From NCBI GenBank assembly GCA_023667765.1, contig JAMOZS010000004.1, positions 27,767-91,766 on the forward strand: a stretch of DNA of 64,000 nt, in the 5' to 3' direction. The stretch comes from Roseburia sp. Its GTDB lineage: Bacteria; Bacillota; Clostridia; Lachnospirales; Lachnospiraceae. This document shows, in pieces, positions 17,052 through 26,691 of the stretch. A program made the translations under genes and the position numbers. Position 1 is the stretch's first letter. Each line of letters begins with the position of its first letter. A model generated the notes under the pieces. It was given only the letters and a program-made list of their open reading frames with translations, searched no databases and had not been told where the DNA came from.

Positions 17052-18698
17052 ATGGCAAATAGTGATGTAATATTGATAAGCATAGAGCTTGTGCTGGCGG
17101 TACTTCTTTATCTGCTGGCCGATTATGCGGATAAGGTGCTTTCTGCGAAGTGGAAACTTTGCTATGTACTGCCTCTTTTGGTGGGGCTTGTTTTTAGCGG
17201 TATATACGGAACGGACGCCTGTCTGCTGGGGGTATATCTGGGAGCGGTTCTTATGCTGGCAGGCTTCGTATGGGAGATAAAAAGAGTCAGACACATTACG
17301 GCGGCGCTTTCAGGACTCCTGATTCTAAGCGCCGTACCTGTAGTATTCTTGAGTCCGGGTTATCGTGCGCCCGATTATGCGGCGGAGTTTCAGAAAGGCT
17401 TTGAGACCATGAGGGAATATTATGTCCTTGGGGAGCATAAAGGGATAGACTGGGAGGCTCTTTATGAGGAGTATCTGCCCCGGTTTCAGGAGGCTCGGGA
17501 AAAGCATGACAAGGTGGAAAATTATATGCTGTGGAACAGCTTCTGTGGGGAATTCCATGACGGGCATGTACATTATATGGCCAATGATGAGGATACAGAG
17601 AAGAAAGCTTGGGAGCGTATGTATGGGAATGATTACGGTCTGGCATTGATGAGCCTGGATAACGGGAAGACGGTTGCCGTCAATGTGGAACCTCAGAGTG
17701 TGCCGGCTCAGGCGGGAATCCATAACGGCACGGTGATTACCGCCTGGAACGGTCAGGATATAGAGGCCCTCAAGCTTCAGATGGACAGGACGGTGTACGA
17801 TTTCCCGGATAAGGAGAATGAAGCTTTTTACAGCGCCCTGCTGGTCGCCGGCAGAAGGGAGGAGCAGGCCTCGATTACCTATCTGGATGAGGAGGGAAGG
17901 CAGCAGACCGTAGAGGCTCCGAGACGGGGATATTACTGGGAGAGGCTGGAGAGCACGATGGATACGCTGCATCAGGGAATCGCTGCCTCTAATCTGGCCT
18001 GGGTGGAATTAGACGAGGATACCTGGTGTCTGAGATTAAAGGGAATGATGTATGACAGTGAGTCTTACAATAAGGGAAATCATCGTCAGATGCAGCAGGA
18101 GCTTCGGGAGAAACTGCTGCAATTAAAGGAGGAGGGCGTAGACAGGCTGGTGATTGACCTTCGCAGCAACGGCGGAGGCTCTCCTCAGTTTATTATGGCG
18201 ATAGCGGAGCTGTTTGCACCGGAGGGAACGCATACCTATGTCTATGACGGCGTCTGGGACGAGGACAAAAAGCGTTTTCTGACAGATGAAGCTACAGGGA
18301 AGTATGTGGTGGGAAACAGCCTGAGTTATCAGGGAGAGAATCTATGGGAGGAGGGAGAGATTATTCTGCTGGTGAACGCTCTGACCGTCAGCGCCGGCGA
18401 CCATTTTATCTGGCTGATGAACGGGTTTGAAAATGTAACAATTATGGGATTTACCAAAAGCAACGGTTCCGCCCAGGCAGTCCGGGGTGTGAATTTTGAG
18501 GAGGGAAGCCTTACTTTTTCCACAGTACCGGCCCTGTGTGAGGATGGCAGCTTCTTTATCGATTCGGATGCTTCCCGGGTATCACGGATGCCTCTTACCG
18601 TGAAAATACCCTTTGACGAGCAGGCAGTAGAGGCGCTTTTTGACAGAGGGGAGGACTATTTACTGAACCGGGCGCTGGAGTACTTGGAGGAAAAATAA
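17052..18698 (+). CDS. Membrane-bound S41-family protease with PDZ-like domain
   Basis: A 548-residue protein. Four hydrophobic segments fall in the first 102 residues, so it is anchored with its catalytic part probably outside. A PDZ-like region (about 195-290; QSVPAQAGIHNGTVITAWNGQ) precedes the C-terminal-processing-protease domain. The S41 core includes VIDLRSNGGGSPQF (368-380), the nucleophile Ser447 in TVSAGDHF and a Lys at 469 in GFTKSNGSAQ, spaced about as in CtpA. GACGGAGG precedes the ATG. It stands right after the immunity-type transporter genes and may be in the same transcript. The multi-pass N-terminus is unusual for CtpA, which has one anchor; a regulated or signalling role is possible. 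Confidence 0.85.
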   Translation: MANSDVILISIELVLAVLLYLLADYADKVLSAKWKLCYVLPLLVGLVFSGIYGTDACLLGVYLGAVLMLAGFVWEIKRVRHITAALSGLLILSAVPVVFLSPGYRAPDYAAEFQKGFETMREYYVLGEHKGIDWEALYEEYLPRFQEAREKHDKVENYMLWNSFCGEFHDGHVHYMANDEDTEKKAWERMYGNDYGLALMSLDNGKTVAVNVEPQSVPAQAGIHNGTVITAWNGQDIEALKLQMDRTVYDFPDKENEAFYSALLVAGRREEQASITYLDEEGRQQTVEAPRRGYYWERLESTMDTLHQGIAASNLAWVELDEDTWCLRLKGMMYDSESYNKGNHRQMQQELREKLLQLKEEGVDRLVIDLRSNGGGSPQFIMAIAELFAPEGTHTYVYDGVWDEDKKRFLTDEATGKYVVGNSLSYQGENLWEEGEIILLVNALTVSAGDHFIWLMNGFENVTIMGFTKSNGSAQAVRGVNFEEGSLTFSTVPALCEDGSFFIDSDASRVSRMPLTVKIPFDEQAVEALFDRGEDYLLNRALEYLEEK

Positions 18699-18707
18699 AA
18701 ACTTCAC

Positions 18708-18736
18708 TTGTTGAAGTGCAGACAATATGCTAGACT
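18708..18736 (+). promoter_or_regulatory. Promoter upstream of clpX-like gene
   Basis: TTGTTG at 18708-18713, 17-base spacer, TAGACT at 18731-18736. A small ACTTCA/TGAAGT hairpin at 18701-18717 overlaps the -35 box and may end the upstream transcript. Confidence 0.6.
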
Positions 18737-18805
18737 ATAGACATGATAGCGTGAGAAGGATGATTTGGACATGAATTGAAAGATGCCTGGAGGAAAGAAT
18801 AGCAA

Positions 18806-20344
18806 ATGTCTGATAAATATAAGGAAGATGATGAATTGGAAATAACCTCTGAGGAGACAGAGAGCAAGGAGAAGAAGGACGCTTCTACTACCGCCAAAGC
18901 AGGCAAGAGTGACAACAGCGAATATGAGGATGTATGTTTTATCTGCCGTCGTCCGGAGAGTAAGGCCGGCAAAATGTTTAAGCTGCCCAATCATATTTGT
19001 GTGTGCGATGACTGTATGCACAAGACCATGGATACGGTCAGCCAGTTTGATTATCAGGGAATGTTGAATAACCCAAACTTTCAGAATGATTTGAATCATA
19101 TGACGGGTGCAAGCGGCTTTCCCAATATCAGCTTTGTCAATCTGGCGGACCTTCAGGGGGATGGCGGCATTCCCAATAAGCAGAAGCTGAAGAAGAAAAA
19201 GAAGAAGGAGGCGGCGGGGCAGCCTGTCTTGAATATCAAGGATATCCCGGCGCCTCATAAGATTAAGGCCAGTCTGGATGAATATGTGGTGGGACAGGAG
19301 CATGCCAAGAAGGTCATCTCTGTAGCCGTTTATAACCACTATAAGCGCGTGGCAACAGGTACCATGAACGAAATTGAAATCGAGAAATCCAATATGCTGA
19401 TGATTGGGCCGACGGGCTGCGGAAAGACTTATCTGGTAAAGACTCTGGCGAAGCTTTTGGACGTGCCTCTTGCCATTGCGGACGCTACTTCTCTGACGGA
19501 GGCCGGCTATATCGGCGACGATATCGAGAGCGTGGTGAGTAAGCTTCTTGCGGCGGCGGACAATGATGTAGAAAAGGCGGAGCGGGGAATTATCTTTATT
19601 GATGAGATTGACAAGATTGCCAAGAAGAAAAACACGAACAATCGGGACGTCAGCGGAGAGAGCGTTCAGCAGGGGATGTTAAAGCTTCTGGAGGGCGCAG
19701 AGGTTGAGGTACCTGTGGGAGCTAACAGCAAAAACGCCATGGTGCCTCTGGCGACGGTGAACACCCGCAATATTCTCTTTATCTGCGGCGGAGCCTTTCC
19801 GGATTTGGAGGATATCATCAAGGAACGGCTGTCCAAGACAGCCTCCATCGGCTTTAATTCCGAGTTGAAGGACAAGTACGACAAGGATAAGAATATTCTG
19901 TCTAAAGTCACTGTGGAGGATATTCGCAAGTTTGGCATGATTCCGGAATTTATCGGGCGTCTGCCCATTATTTATACCCTGGAGGGCCTCTCCAAGGAGA
20001 TGATGGTAAAGATTTTAAAGGAGCCGAAAAATGCTATCCTAAAGCAGTATCAGAAGCTTTTGGAGCTGGACGAGGTCAAACTGGAGTTTACGGACGGCGC
20101 ATTGGAGGCTATTGCCGAAAAGGCTATGAAACGGGATACCGGGGCCAGGGCGCTGCGCTCCATTATTGAGGAGTTCATGCTGGATATTATGTATGAAATT
20201 CCGAAAGATGATAATATCGGTAAAGTAACCATCACAGGAGAATATATTAAAGGGACAGGCGGGCCGATTATCGATATCCGCAGCAATCAGATAATAGAGC
20301 CGGTGGATAAATTAAAGGAACTGCCTGCCAGGGAAGAAGAATAA
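18806..20344 (+). CDS. clpX: ClpX-like AAA+ unfoldase, extended form
   Basis: A 512-residue ClpX homologue, about 90 residues longer than the usual protein. The zinc-binding domain has Cys44, Cys47, Cys67 and Cys70. A longer linker with a run of lysines (129-134) follows. The AAA+ core has Walker A GPTGCGKT (201-208), the pore loop GYIG (234-237, usually GYVG), Walker B IIFIDE (262-267) and the ClpP-docking IGF tripeptide at 348-350, so it can probably still feed ClpP. The acidic, low-complexity first 40 residues are atypical. It is not next to tig or clpP, which normally flank clpX in Firmicutes, so it may be a second copy with altered substrate choice. A bidirectional terminator follows. 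Confidence 0.9.
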   Translation: MSDKYKEDDELEITSEETESKEKKDASTTAKAGKSDNSEYEDVCFICRRPESKAGKMFKLPNHICVCDDCMHKTMDTVSQFDYQGMLNNPNFQNDLNHMTGASGFPNISFVNLADLQGDGGIPNKQKLKKKKKKEAAGQPVLNIKDIPAPHKIKASLDEYVVGQEHAKKVISVAVYNHYKRVATGTMNEIEIEKSNMLMIGPTGCGKTYLVKTLAKLLDVPLAIADATSLTEAGYIGDDIESVVSKLLAAADNDVEKAERGIIFIDEIDKIAKKKNTNNRDVSGESVQQGMLKLLEGAEVEVPVGANSKNAMVPLATVNTRNILFICGGAFPDLEDIIKERLSKTASIGFNSELKDKYDKDKNILSKVTVEDIRKFGMIPEFIGRLPIIYTLEGLSKEMMVKILKEPKNAILKQYQKLLELDEVKLEFTDGALEAIAEKAMKRDTGARALRSIIEEFMLDIMYEIPKDDNIGKVTITGEYIKGTGGPIIDIRSNQIIEPVDKLKELPAREEE

Positions 20345-20361
20345 ATTATCTGTATCATATA

Positions 20362-20402
20362 AAAAGGTACACGGCGGCAGATAACCGCAGCGTACCTTTT
20401 TT
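20362..20402. terminator. Bidirectional rho-independent terminator
   Basis: AAAAGGTAC at 20362-20370 pairs with GTACCTTTT at 20392-20400, with an inner GCGG/CCGC stem. T-runs occur on both strands. It lies between convergent genes. Confidence 0.9.
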
Positions 20403-20438
20403 GCAGGTTTTCCGATAGTCAAAAGCAGCTTCGCATCA

Positions 20439-22148
20439 TCAGGAAAGATATTCCTTTTCCAGTACAACGGCAACGCTCGCCGTCCAGGTATAGGCTAAAT
20501 CCCGAAGGCCCTCACCGGTAAGGGCATTGAAGTTTTCGGCAAATCCATTGCTGCTTACCATATCCGCAAATTTCTCTGCGGCTTCCCGGGCAAGCTCTTT
20601 TTCGCCGCATTTATCCAGACCGTCAATCAGCATCATGGTACTTGGCGCCCAGATAGGCCCCCTCCAATAACCGTCCTCCCGATAGAACCGGCTGGATGGA
20701 CTTTCTGTAGCGAAACCATAATCCGTAAAAAATTTATCACTCTTTATGACAGTGATTATGGCATTTTGAATTTCCTCGGGCAATTCCTTACCGAGAATCA
20801 GTACTTCATAGGGAAGCAGACTTTGATTTTCAATGATTTTTCCGGTATGGCATTGAATGGCTACCGGAAGATGATTCCGAAAACATTTCTCCAGGAATAA
20901 CTCCTGATGCTTTTGGGCCTCCCTATCCCACATATTTTTTTCTTCTGTTTCTCCTAATTGCTCCGCCAGTTTTGCCAGAACCTGCATCTGTATAATCATA
21001 TCCGCCTGAAGCTCCGGAGCTGCAATGGGCGGGAGTTCGGAAAATACAGTAGAATTATCCCAGCCGGAATCATTGCCATGATTATAATAATACAGGCCGT
21101 CGATTCTGCGATAGTCCATCCACCATTTTGTCCAGCTTTTCAGAAAAAGAAAAGCTTCTTTTGTCTGTTCTGCGCTGAGTTCCATATGCTCCAGCATTTT
21201 CCCCAGAGCCCATCCATGAATCGGGGGTTTGGTGTAGTTCCAGATAATGTGATTATCGCTGACGCTGTCGGGCAGCCTTCCGCTGGCGTCCTGAAAATCA
21301 GCCATAATCATAAAAGTATCCCAGGCAAGCTCAGGATTCTGATAAGACAGAGCCAGGGCATTAAAACAGTGATCCCAGCTCCATACATTTGTCATCCAGT
21401 TTTTTGACATATACATGGCCTCCCTTTTCAGGAAGCCATCCGGCCTCACAATACTGCTCCAATTTAGAAATGCCGCCATATATCCCATTTCTTCATACCT
21501 GGGATTCAGCTCAGGCATTTTTGAATAAAAATCAAGGAAGTCAGCCTCTGTTTTTTGTCTTGCAGCCTCATAATCATAAGCTTCTATTGTCCGATTCCAT
21601 TCGGTTTCTATTTCTTTTATGATACAGAAAAATCCCTGCTGCTTTTGATTCTGGATTTGCAGTCGAGAATACAGGGAACTGCTTTCCTCCCATTGCTGTT
21701 CCAAAGAACAGCTACCCTCCTGCAGCCAAACAAGATACCGGTTATTATTTTTGTAGCAATTAGCCATATATAAGAGACGGCCTTCATGAGCTATCTCATA
21801 TATATAATCATAGGGACCGTTTTCCGTGAGAAAATCCAGTTGTATGCCGGTTCCTTCACTTCCCCGTATTAAGAGAGTGTCTGCATCGGCAAAACAGCAA
21901 TCTATCCGTGCATCCTGATTAGAAAAAACCAGTGCTGCATGCTCCAGATAAGAGGCGAAAGCGGTATCCTTTCCCTTTGTTTGCAGCGTGATTTTTGCAA
22001 TAAGCGGTGTAATAGTGGAGTTGTGAATGGTTCTAAGATACAATCCGGCGTCGTTTCTGTTATTTTGATAATTTTCTCCAAGCTCTGACAGTGCTATGTA
22101 GGAGTTTTTTCGAGTAAAAGGCATTTGCCTTAGATTTATCGCTCTCAT
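20439..22148 (-). CDS. GH63-like alpha-glycosidase (MGH1/YgjK-type)
   Basis: A 569-residue protein without a signal peptide, so probably cytosolic. The first 200 residues form a beta-rich domain; the rest is an (alpha/alpha)6 barrel as in GH63 and trehalase-like enzymes. Recognisable motifs are WSWDHCFNALAL (256-267), NDSGWDNS (359-366, carrying the likely catalytic Asp) and GFAENFNALTGEG near 545 (likely catalytic Glu). YWRGPIWAPSTMML also matches the family. On the minus strand AAAGGAGG precedes the ATG. It stands alone and converges on clpX. Substrate is probably an alpha-glucoside or mannosylglycerate-like compound, but cannot be stated from the sequence. Confidence 0.82.
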   Translation of the reverse strand: MRAINLRQMPFTRKNSYIALSELGENYQNNRNDAGLYLRTIHNSTITPLIAKITLQTKGKDTAFASYLEHAALVFSNQDARIDCCFADADTLLIRGSEGTGIQLDFLTENGPYDYIYEIAHEGRLLYMANCYKNNNRYLVWLQEGSCSLEQQWEESSSLYSRLQIQNQKQQGFFCIIKEIETEWNRTIEAYDYEAARQKTEADFLDFYSKMPELNPRYEEMGYMAAFLNWSSIVRPDGFLKREAMYMSKNWMTNVWSWDHCFNALALSYQNPELAWDTFMIMADFQDASGRLPDSVSDNHIIWNYTKPPIHGWALGKMLEHMELSAEQTKEAFLFLKSWTKWWMDYRRIDGLYYYNHGNDSGWDNSTVFSELPPIAAPELQADMIIQMQVLAKLAEQLGETEEKNMWDREAQKHQELFLEKCFRNHLPVAIQCHTGKIIENQSLLPYEVLILGKELPEEIQNAIITVIKSDKFFTDYGFATESPSSRFYREDGYWRGPIWAPSTMMLIDGLDKCGEKELAREAAEKFADMVSSNGFAENFNALTGEGLRDLAYTWTASVAVVLEKEYLS

Positions 22149-22190
22149 AACCTGTTCCTCCTTTTGAAGTCCGGTTGCCTATATGCCATT

Positions 22191-22253
22191 ATTATAGGAA
22201 ATCGTATCATTCTCTGCTTCTCAGGGATTGCCTTATGTTCCTCAGAAATTGCC
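22191..22253 (-). promoter_or_regulatory. Possible promoter and direct repeats for the GH63-like gene
   Basis: On the minus strand TATAAT (22191-22196) is preceded by two direct repeats, GGCAATYYCTGAG, at 22220-22232 and 22241-22253, exactly 21 bases apart. This two-turn spacing upstream of a promoter with no good -35 box is that of AraC-type activator half-sites. The remaining part of 22149-22440 holds no convincing gene. Confidence 0.45.
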
Positions 22254-22440
22254 CTTTCAGGTCATTATATTTTGTCTATACAAAAAATCCAATTGGAATT
22301 TGATAATTTGAAGGGAGTAACATCATGGAAGAATGAAAAGTCAGACGGAATCTTTTTTACTTATATATTTATGGAAATAGTGTTAGTATATAGGTGTATC
22401 ATGAATGAAAAGCGTTTCACATGAAAGAGAGGTTAGATTA

Positions 22441-24201
22441 GTGCTGAAATATCTCAAAAAATATTGGTACTTTGCCGTTTTAGCGCCGCTTTTTATGATA
22501 GTTGAAGCAGGTATGGATTTGCTGCAGCCGCGCCTTATGGGAATGATTGTGGACGAGGGCGTATTAGGACTTTCTAACGGAAAGGTCGGAGATTTGCGGC
22601 TGATTATCACTACCGGCCTGCAAATGATTATCTGTGTGCTGATAGGTTGTCTGGGGGGAATCCTGTCAGGCGTCTTTGCCAATCTATGCAGCCAGAATTT
22701 TGGAAATGACATTAGAAAAGACAGCTTTCAAAAAATTATGTCGCTCTCATTCGGGCAGACAGACCAGTTTACGGCCGGCTCTCTTATCACGCGCGTGACC
22801 AATGATGTGACGCAGCTCCAAAATCTTGTGACCCAGTGTGTCCGCGGCTTTGTGCGTACATTCCTGCTTTTTGCGGGTGGAATTGCCAGTATGATGCTCT
22901 TGAATCTGAGTTTTGGGGTGACGGTTGCGTGCGCGATGCCGCTCGTGCTGGCATGTATTATTTACTTTCTTACGAAAGCCAATCCCAAATTTTCCGTTCT
23001 TCAGGAACGGCTTGACATCGTAAACAATGTAATGCAGGAAAACGTGTCCGGTTCCAGGGTTGTAAAGGCATATGTGCGTGAGGACTATGAACAGGAGCGT
23101 TTCAAAGCTGCAAACGATGCGCTGATTGGTACACAGCTTGACGTGCTTTTGCTGCTCTCCTATATGACGCCGATTATGAATATTATCCTGAATATCACAA
23201 TCGTGGTGGTCATCAAGCTCGGTGCTGTGCAGGTGCAGGCAGGCGGTGTGACGCCCGGAAATGTTATGGCGGCAATTACATATACGACACAGATTTTAAA
23301 TGCGGTTATGCGTATGTCCATGATATTCCAGACCTTATCAAGAGGTGCGGCTTCCGCAAAAAGAATCAATGAAATCCTGATATGTGAGCCAGCAATCCAT
23401 GACGGAAAATATGACATAAGTGTCATAGATAGCAAGTCGCTGCCGAGAGGAAAAGTGGTATTCCAAAATGTTTCGTTTGCCTATCCCGGAATGCGTGGAG
23501 AAAAAATTTTGGACGACATCAGCCTTACCATAGAGCCGGGGGAAACCTTTGCGATACTCGGCGCAACGGGCTGCGGCAAGTCGAGCCTTGTGAATTTAAT
23601 TCCGCGGCTTTATGACGTGACCCAGGGGAGCGTGCTTGTGGATGATATGGATGTGAGAGATTATGAAGTTTCGGCGCTGCGCAGAAAAATTGCAATCGCG
23701 CTGCAAAAGAGCGAGATTTTTAACACGACGATAGAGGAAAATATCCGATGGGGAAAGATGGACGCAACAGACGCAGAATTAGAACAGGCGGCAAAGACGG
23801 CGCAGGCTTGGGAATTTATCTGCCAAAAGCCGGAGGGAATGCAGACGCTGGTCTCGCAGGGCGGGCACAGCCTTTCAGGTGGTCAGAAACAGAGACTTGC
23901 GATTAGCAGGGCAGTCGTAAAAGATGCCGAAATCCTGATTTTTGACGACGCGACAAGTGCGCTCGACTTAAAGACCGAGGCAAAACTTTACGCGGCGTTA
24001 GACAAAGATTACAAGGATGTAACAAAAATTATTATAGCACAGCGGATTGCGTCGGTGAAAAATGCAGACAGAATCGCCGTTTTGGAGAATGGGAAAATTG
24101 CCGCGTGTGGAACGCATGATGCGTTGATGGAGTCCAGCAGCATATACAGGGACATCTATTATTCACAGCTAAAGGATAGCCCGGAAAGGAGCGCGGTATA
24201 G
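22441..24201 (+). CDS. ABC exporter, membrane-ATPase fusion (first of a heterodimeric pair)
   Basis: A type IV (ABCB-like) exporter half of about 586 residues. Six membrane segments lie in the first 310 residues; the ATPase shows Walker A GATGCGKSS, Q-loop, signature HSLSGGQKQRLAISRA, Walker B ILIFDDATSALD and an H-loop equivalent where IIAQRIASV carries Gln rather than His. Walker B ends in Asp (DD) instead of the catalytic Glu. These two changes mark it as the degenerate half of a heterodimer with one dead ATP site. The GTG at 22441 has AGAGG 8 bases upstream; an ATG at 22405 extends it by 12 codons without a ribosome site. Its partner begins 3 bases after the stop. Substrate unknown (multidrug or peptide). 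Confidence 0.9.
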   Translation: MLKYLKKYWYFAVLAPLFMIVEAGMDLLQPRLMGMIVDEGVLGLSNGKVGDLRLIITTGLQMIICVLIGCLGGILSGVFANLCSQNFGNDIRKDSFQKIMSLSFGQTDQFTAGSLITRVTNDVTQLQNLVTQCVRGFVRTFLLFAGGIASMMLLNLSFGVTVACAMPLVLACIIYFLTKANPKFSVLQERLDIVNNVMQENVSGSRVVKAYVREDYEQERFKAANDALIGTQLDVLLLLSYMTPIMNIILNITIVVVIKLGAVQVQAGGVTPGNVMAAITYTTQILNAVMRMSMIFQTLSRGAASAKRINEILICEPAIHDGKYDISVIDSKSLPRGKVVFQNVSFAYPGMRGEKILDDISLTIEPGETFAILGATGCGKSSLVNLIPRLYDVTQGSVLVDDMDVRDYEVSALRRKIAIALQKSEIFNTTIEENIRWGKMDATDAELEQAAKTAQAWEFICQKPEGMQTLVSQGGHSLSGGQKQRLAISRAVVKDAEILIFDDATSALDLKTEAKLYAALDKDYKDVTKIIIAQRIASVKNADRIAVLENGKIAACGTHDALMESSSIYRDIYYSQLKDSPERSAV

Positions 24202-24203
24202 AA

Positions 24204-26024
24204 ATGAGCCAGAATCAAGCGAGTATTACAGATTACAAGCTGCCCGGAATGCGCGGCGGCAATAAGCGCGGCGAGCGTACTGTGGAGAAACCGCAAAATG
24301 GATGGAAAACGCTGAAAAAGCTTGTCAATTATTTTACAAAAGAAAAAGGAAGGCTACTGATTCTGCTGATTGCTGTGTCGATATCTGCAGTCTGTACAGT
24401 GTATGTGCCGAAACTCCAAAGCGAGGCGATAGACAGCATTGCAGACGGGGCGTTTGAGGCACTTACAGGGATTCTTGCGATTATGCTTGCTGTGTATCTT
24501 GTAAACAGTGCGTTTACATTTGTGCAGAGCAGAATGAGCGCAATCTTGAGCCAGTCGATTGTGAGTCGTATGCGCAAGGATTTATTTGCGCGGATAGTCA
24601 ATCTTCCGATTTGCTATCTCGACAGCCATCCGCATGGTGATATCATGAGCCGCATGACGAACGATATCGAAAATATTTCCAATACGGTTTCTCAGTCGTT
24701 AAGCTCGCTTGTTTCAGGAATACTTACAATGCTTGGAACGATTGTGATGATGGTGTATCTGTGTCCGAGGCTTGCACTTTTATCCTGTACGACGGTAATT
24801 CTTACTCTCGGGGCGACAAAGTATCTGTCAGGCGTGATGCGCAGGTTTTACACAAAACGGCAGATAATATTGGGAGAATTAAACAGTACGGTTGAGGAGA
24901 TGGTTGGCGGTTATCATACGGTTGCGGCTTATGACAGACAGCCGGAAGTCATTGAGCAGTTTAATCAGTCATCGGACGAGTTGACGCGTGTGGGGATAAT
25001 TGCGGAAATTCTTGGCGGTTCGATGGGTCCGGTGATGAATGTTATCAATAATATTGGTTTTGTGATTATCGCTGCGTTTGGTGGGTATTTTGCTTTGAAG
25101 GGCATTATTTCAATCGGCGTGATTTCGGCATTTATTGTGTATGCGAAGCAGTTCGGCAGGCCGCTTGACGAGCTGGCGCAGATTTATGGGCAGATACAAA
25201 CGGCGATTGCGGGCGCGGAGCGTGTTTTTGCAATTATGGATGAGCCGTGTGAGGATAAGACCGGAGAGCGTGACATGGAAGGACTGGAAGGGAATATCAG
25301 CTTCCGGAATGTGAACTTTTCTTATGTGAAAGGGAAACAGGTGTTGAAAGATTTTGATTTTGACGTGCGCGCGGGACATAAGATTGCCCTTGTCGGCTCG
25401 ACAGGAAGCGGAAAGACGACGGTTGTTAATCTGTTGATGCGTTTTTACGATATTGACAGCGGTGCAATTGAGATTGATGGAGTGAATATCAAGGATATTG
25501 ACTGTCGGAAACTTCGACGCGACATTGCGATTGTTCTACAGGATACGGTACTTTTTTCGGATAGTATTAAAAATAATCTTAAATATTCTAATGAGAACGC
25601 TGCAGACGGTGAGATGGAAGAGGCCGCGAGGATTAGCCACTGTCATCAGATGATTATGAATCTTCCGGAAGGGTATGACACGCATTTGACGCAGGCGGGC
25701 TTTAATCTTTCACAGGGGCAGCGGCAGCTGTTGGCGATTGCGCGGGCATTTATTGCAAAGCCGAAGATTCTGATACTTGATGAGGCAACATCGAGCGTCG
25801 ATACGCGTACCGAGAAGGATATTCAGGACGCGATGGTGAAACTGATGGAGAACCGCACGAGTCTGATTATCGCACACCGCCTTTCAACGATACAGGATGC
25901 GGATTGTATTGTGGTGCTGGACAATGGGAACATTGTGGAAACGGGGAATCATGAAGAACTTTTGGCGCAAAAGGGACGGTATTATGAGTTGTATATGACG
26001 CAGTTTGAAGGAAATGCAACGTGA
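24204..26024 (+). CDS. ABC exporter, membrane-ATPase fusion (second, catalytic half)
   Basis: A 606-residue exporter half. After a basic N-terminus come six membrane segments, then an ATPase with Walker A GSTGSGKTT, signature FNLSQGQRQLLAIARA (LSQGQ rather than LSGGQ), Walker B ILILDEATSSVD with catalytic Glu, and H-loop IIAHRLST with His. It therefore supplies the complete Walker B/H-loop while its own signature is altered, complementing the upstream half, as in TmrAB/BmrCD-like heterodimers. The ATG lies 3 bases after the upstream stop, indicating coupling. No regulator gene is attached, though an XRE gene follows on the opposite strand. Confidence 0.92.
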   Translation: MSQNQASITDYKLPGMRGGNKRGERTVEKPQNGWKTLKKLVNYFTKEKGRLLILLIAVSISAVCTVYVPKLQSEAIDSIADGAFEALTGILAIMLAVYLVNSAFTFVQSRMSAILSQSIVSRMRKDLFARIVNLPICYLDSHPHGDIMSRMTNDIENISNTVSQSLSSLVSGILTMLGTIVMMVYLCPRLALLSCTTVILTLGATKYLSGVMRRFYTKRQIILGELNSTVEEMVGGYHTVAAYDRQPEVIEQFNQSSDELTRVGIIAEILGGSMGPVMNVINNIGFVIIAAFGGYFALKGIISIGVISAFIVYAKQFGRPLDELAQIYGQIQTAIAGAERVFAIMDEPCEDKTGERDMEGLEGNISFRNVNFSYVKGKQVLKDFDFDVRAGHKIALVGSTGSGKTTVVNLLMRFYDIDSGAIEIDGVNIKDIDCRKLRRDIAIVLQDTVLFSDSIKNNLKYSNENAADGEMEEAARISHCHQMIMNLPEGYDTHLTQAGFNLSQGQRQLLAIARAFIAKPKILILDEATSSVDTRTEKDIQDAMVKLMENRTSLIIAHRLSTIQDADCIVVLDNGNIVETGNHEELLAQKGRYYELYMTQFEGNAT

Positions 26025-26205
26025 TACGGATAGAATATAAGTTGATTTGATGCTATAAAAACAACTAAATAAAATGTTGTTAAAAATGACGGAGATATCG
26101 TAGAAACAGCAGCGTTAATGAATGCGGCGGGCTTTATCATGTTACGAAGGTATTCTTTGTGTTGAACATTTTTTCAACAGCTGAATAAGGAGCTTTATCT
26201 GTTTT

Positions 26206-26466
26206 TTATTTCAGGAGTAGTTTTTGTGCCTTTTCCAGACGTTCCATCGTTTCCTGAGGATGAAATAAATCGTCAACGGAAATATGGAATAGAGTAGCAA
26301 GATTTCCCAGAATCGGAGTATCGGGATAGTTTATTCCGGTTTCCCATTTGCTGACAGTACCCGGTGATACATGTAACAGTCTGGCCAGGTCTTTTTGCTG
26401 CATATGTTCTTGTTCGCGAAGGAAGCGGACTAATTTTCCCAAAGCAATTTTATCAAGTAGTGTCAT
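26206..26466 (-). CDS. XRE-family helix-turn-helix regulator
   Basis: An 86-residue Cro/CI-type DNA-binding protein. The helix-turn-helix covers about 10-65, with LVRFLREQEHMQQKDLARLL, then VSPGTVSKWETGINYPD as the recognition part and the LFHISVDDLF tail common to single-domain XRE regulators. On the minus strand AGGGGGG precedes the ATG. A 7-base inverted repeat lies 19-38 bases upstream of its start, suggesting autoregulation. It is divergent from the small secreted protein gene at 26756 and may control it; the 180 bases between it and the ABC exporter hold only weak hairpins. Confidence 0.9.
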   Translation of the reverse strand: MTLLDKIALGKLVRFLREQEHMQQKDLARLLHVSPGTVSKWETGINYPDTPILGNLATLFHISVDDLFHPQETMERLEKAQKLLLK

Positions 26467-26484
26467 ATGTATACCCCCCTATAT

Positions 26485-26504
26485 ATTGCAGACTTACCTG
26501 CAAT
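26485..26504. promoter_or_regulatory. Inverted repeat, candidate XRE operator
   Basis: ATTGCAG at 26485-26491 and CTGCAAT at 26498-26504 form a perfect inverted repeat around 6 bases, just upstream of the xre start. Size and symmetry suit a dimeric XRE protein. Confidence 0.5.
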
Positions 26505-26691
26505 ACAATATCAATAAACCGTTTGAAATCAAACTTCAAACATTCCCCTTCATCCTAATTTATATCATTATACAAACGATTACAGGGAAATTCAATCGAT
26601 TTTCAAGAAATTGTGGAGGAAAATTACTGCGGGAATATACATTTTCCCCAGCGTCGATTGCGATTCAGGGGTACAGGAGTAAAATAAAATT

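Noticed and set aside
22164-22424. 86-codon frame upstream of the ABC exporter
   Set aside because: Covers the divergent promoter region, overlaps the exporter's possible start, and has no family features.
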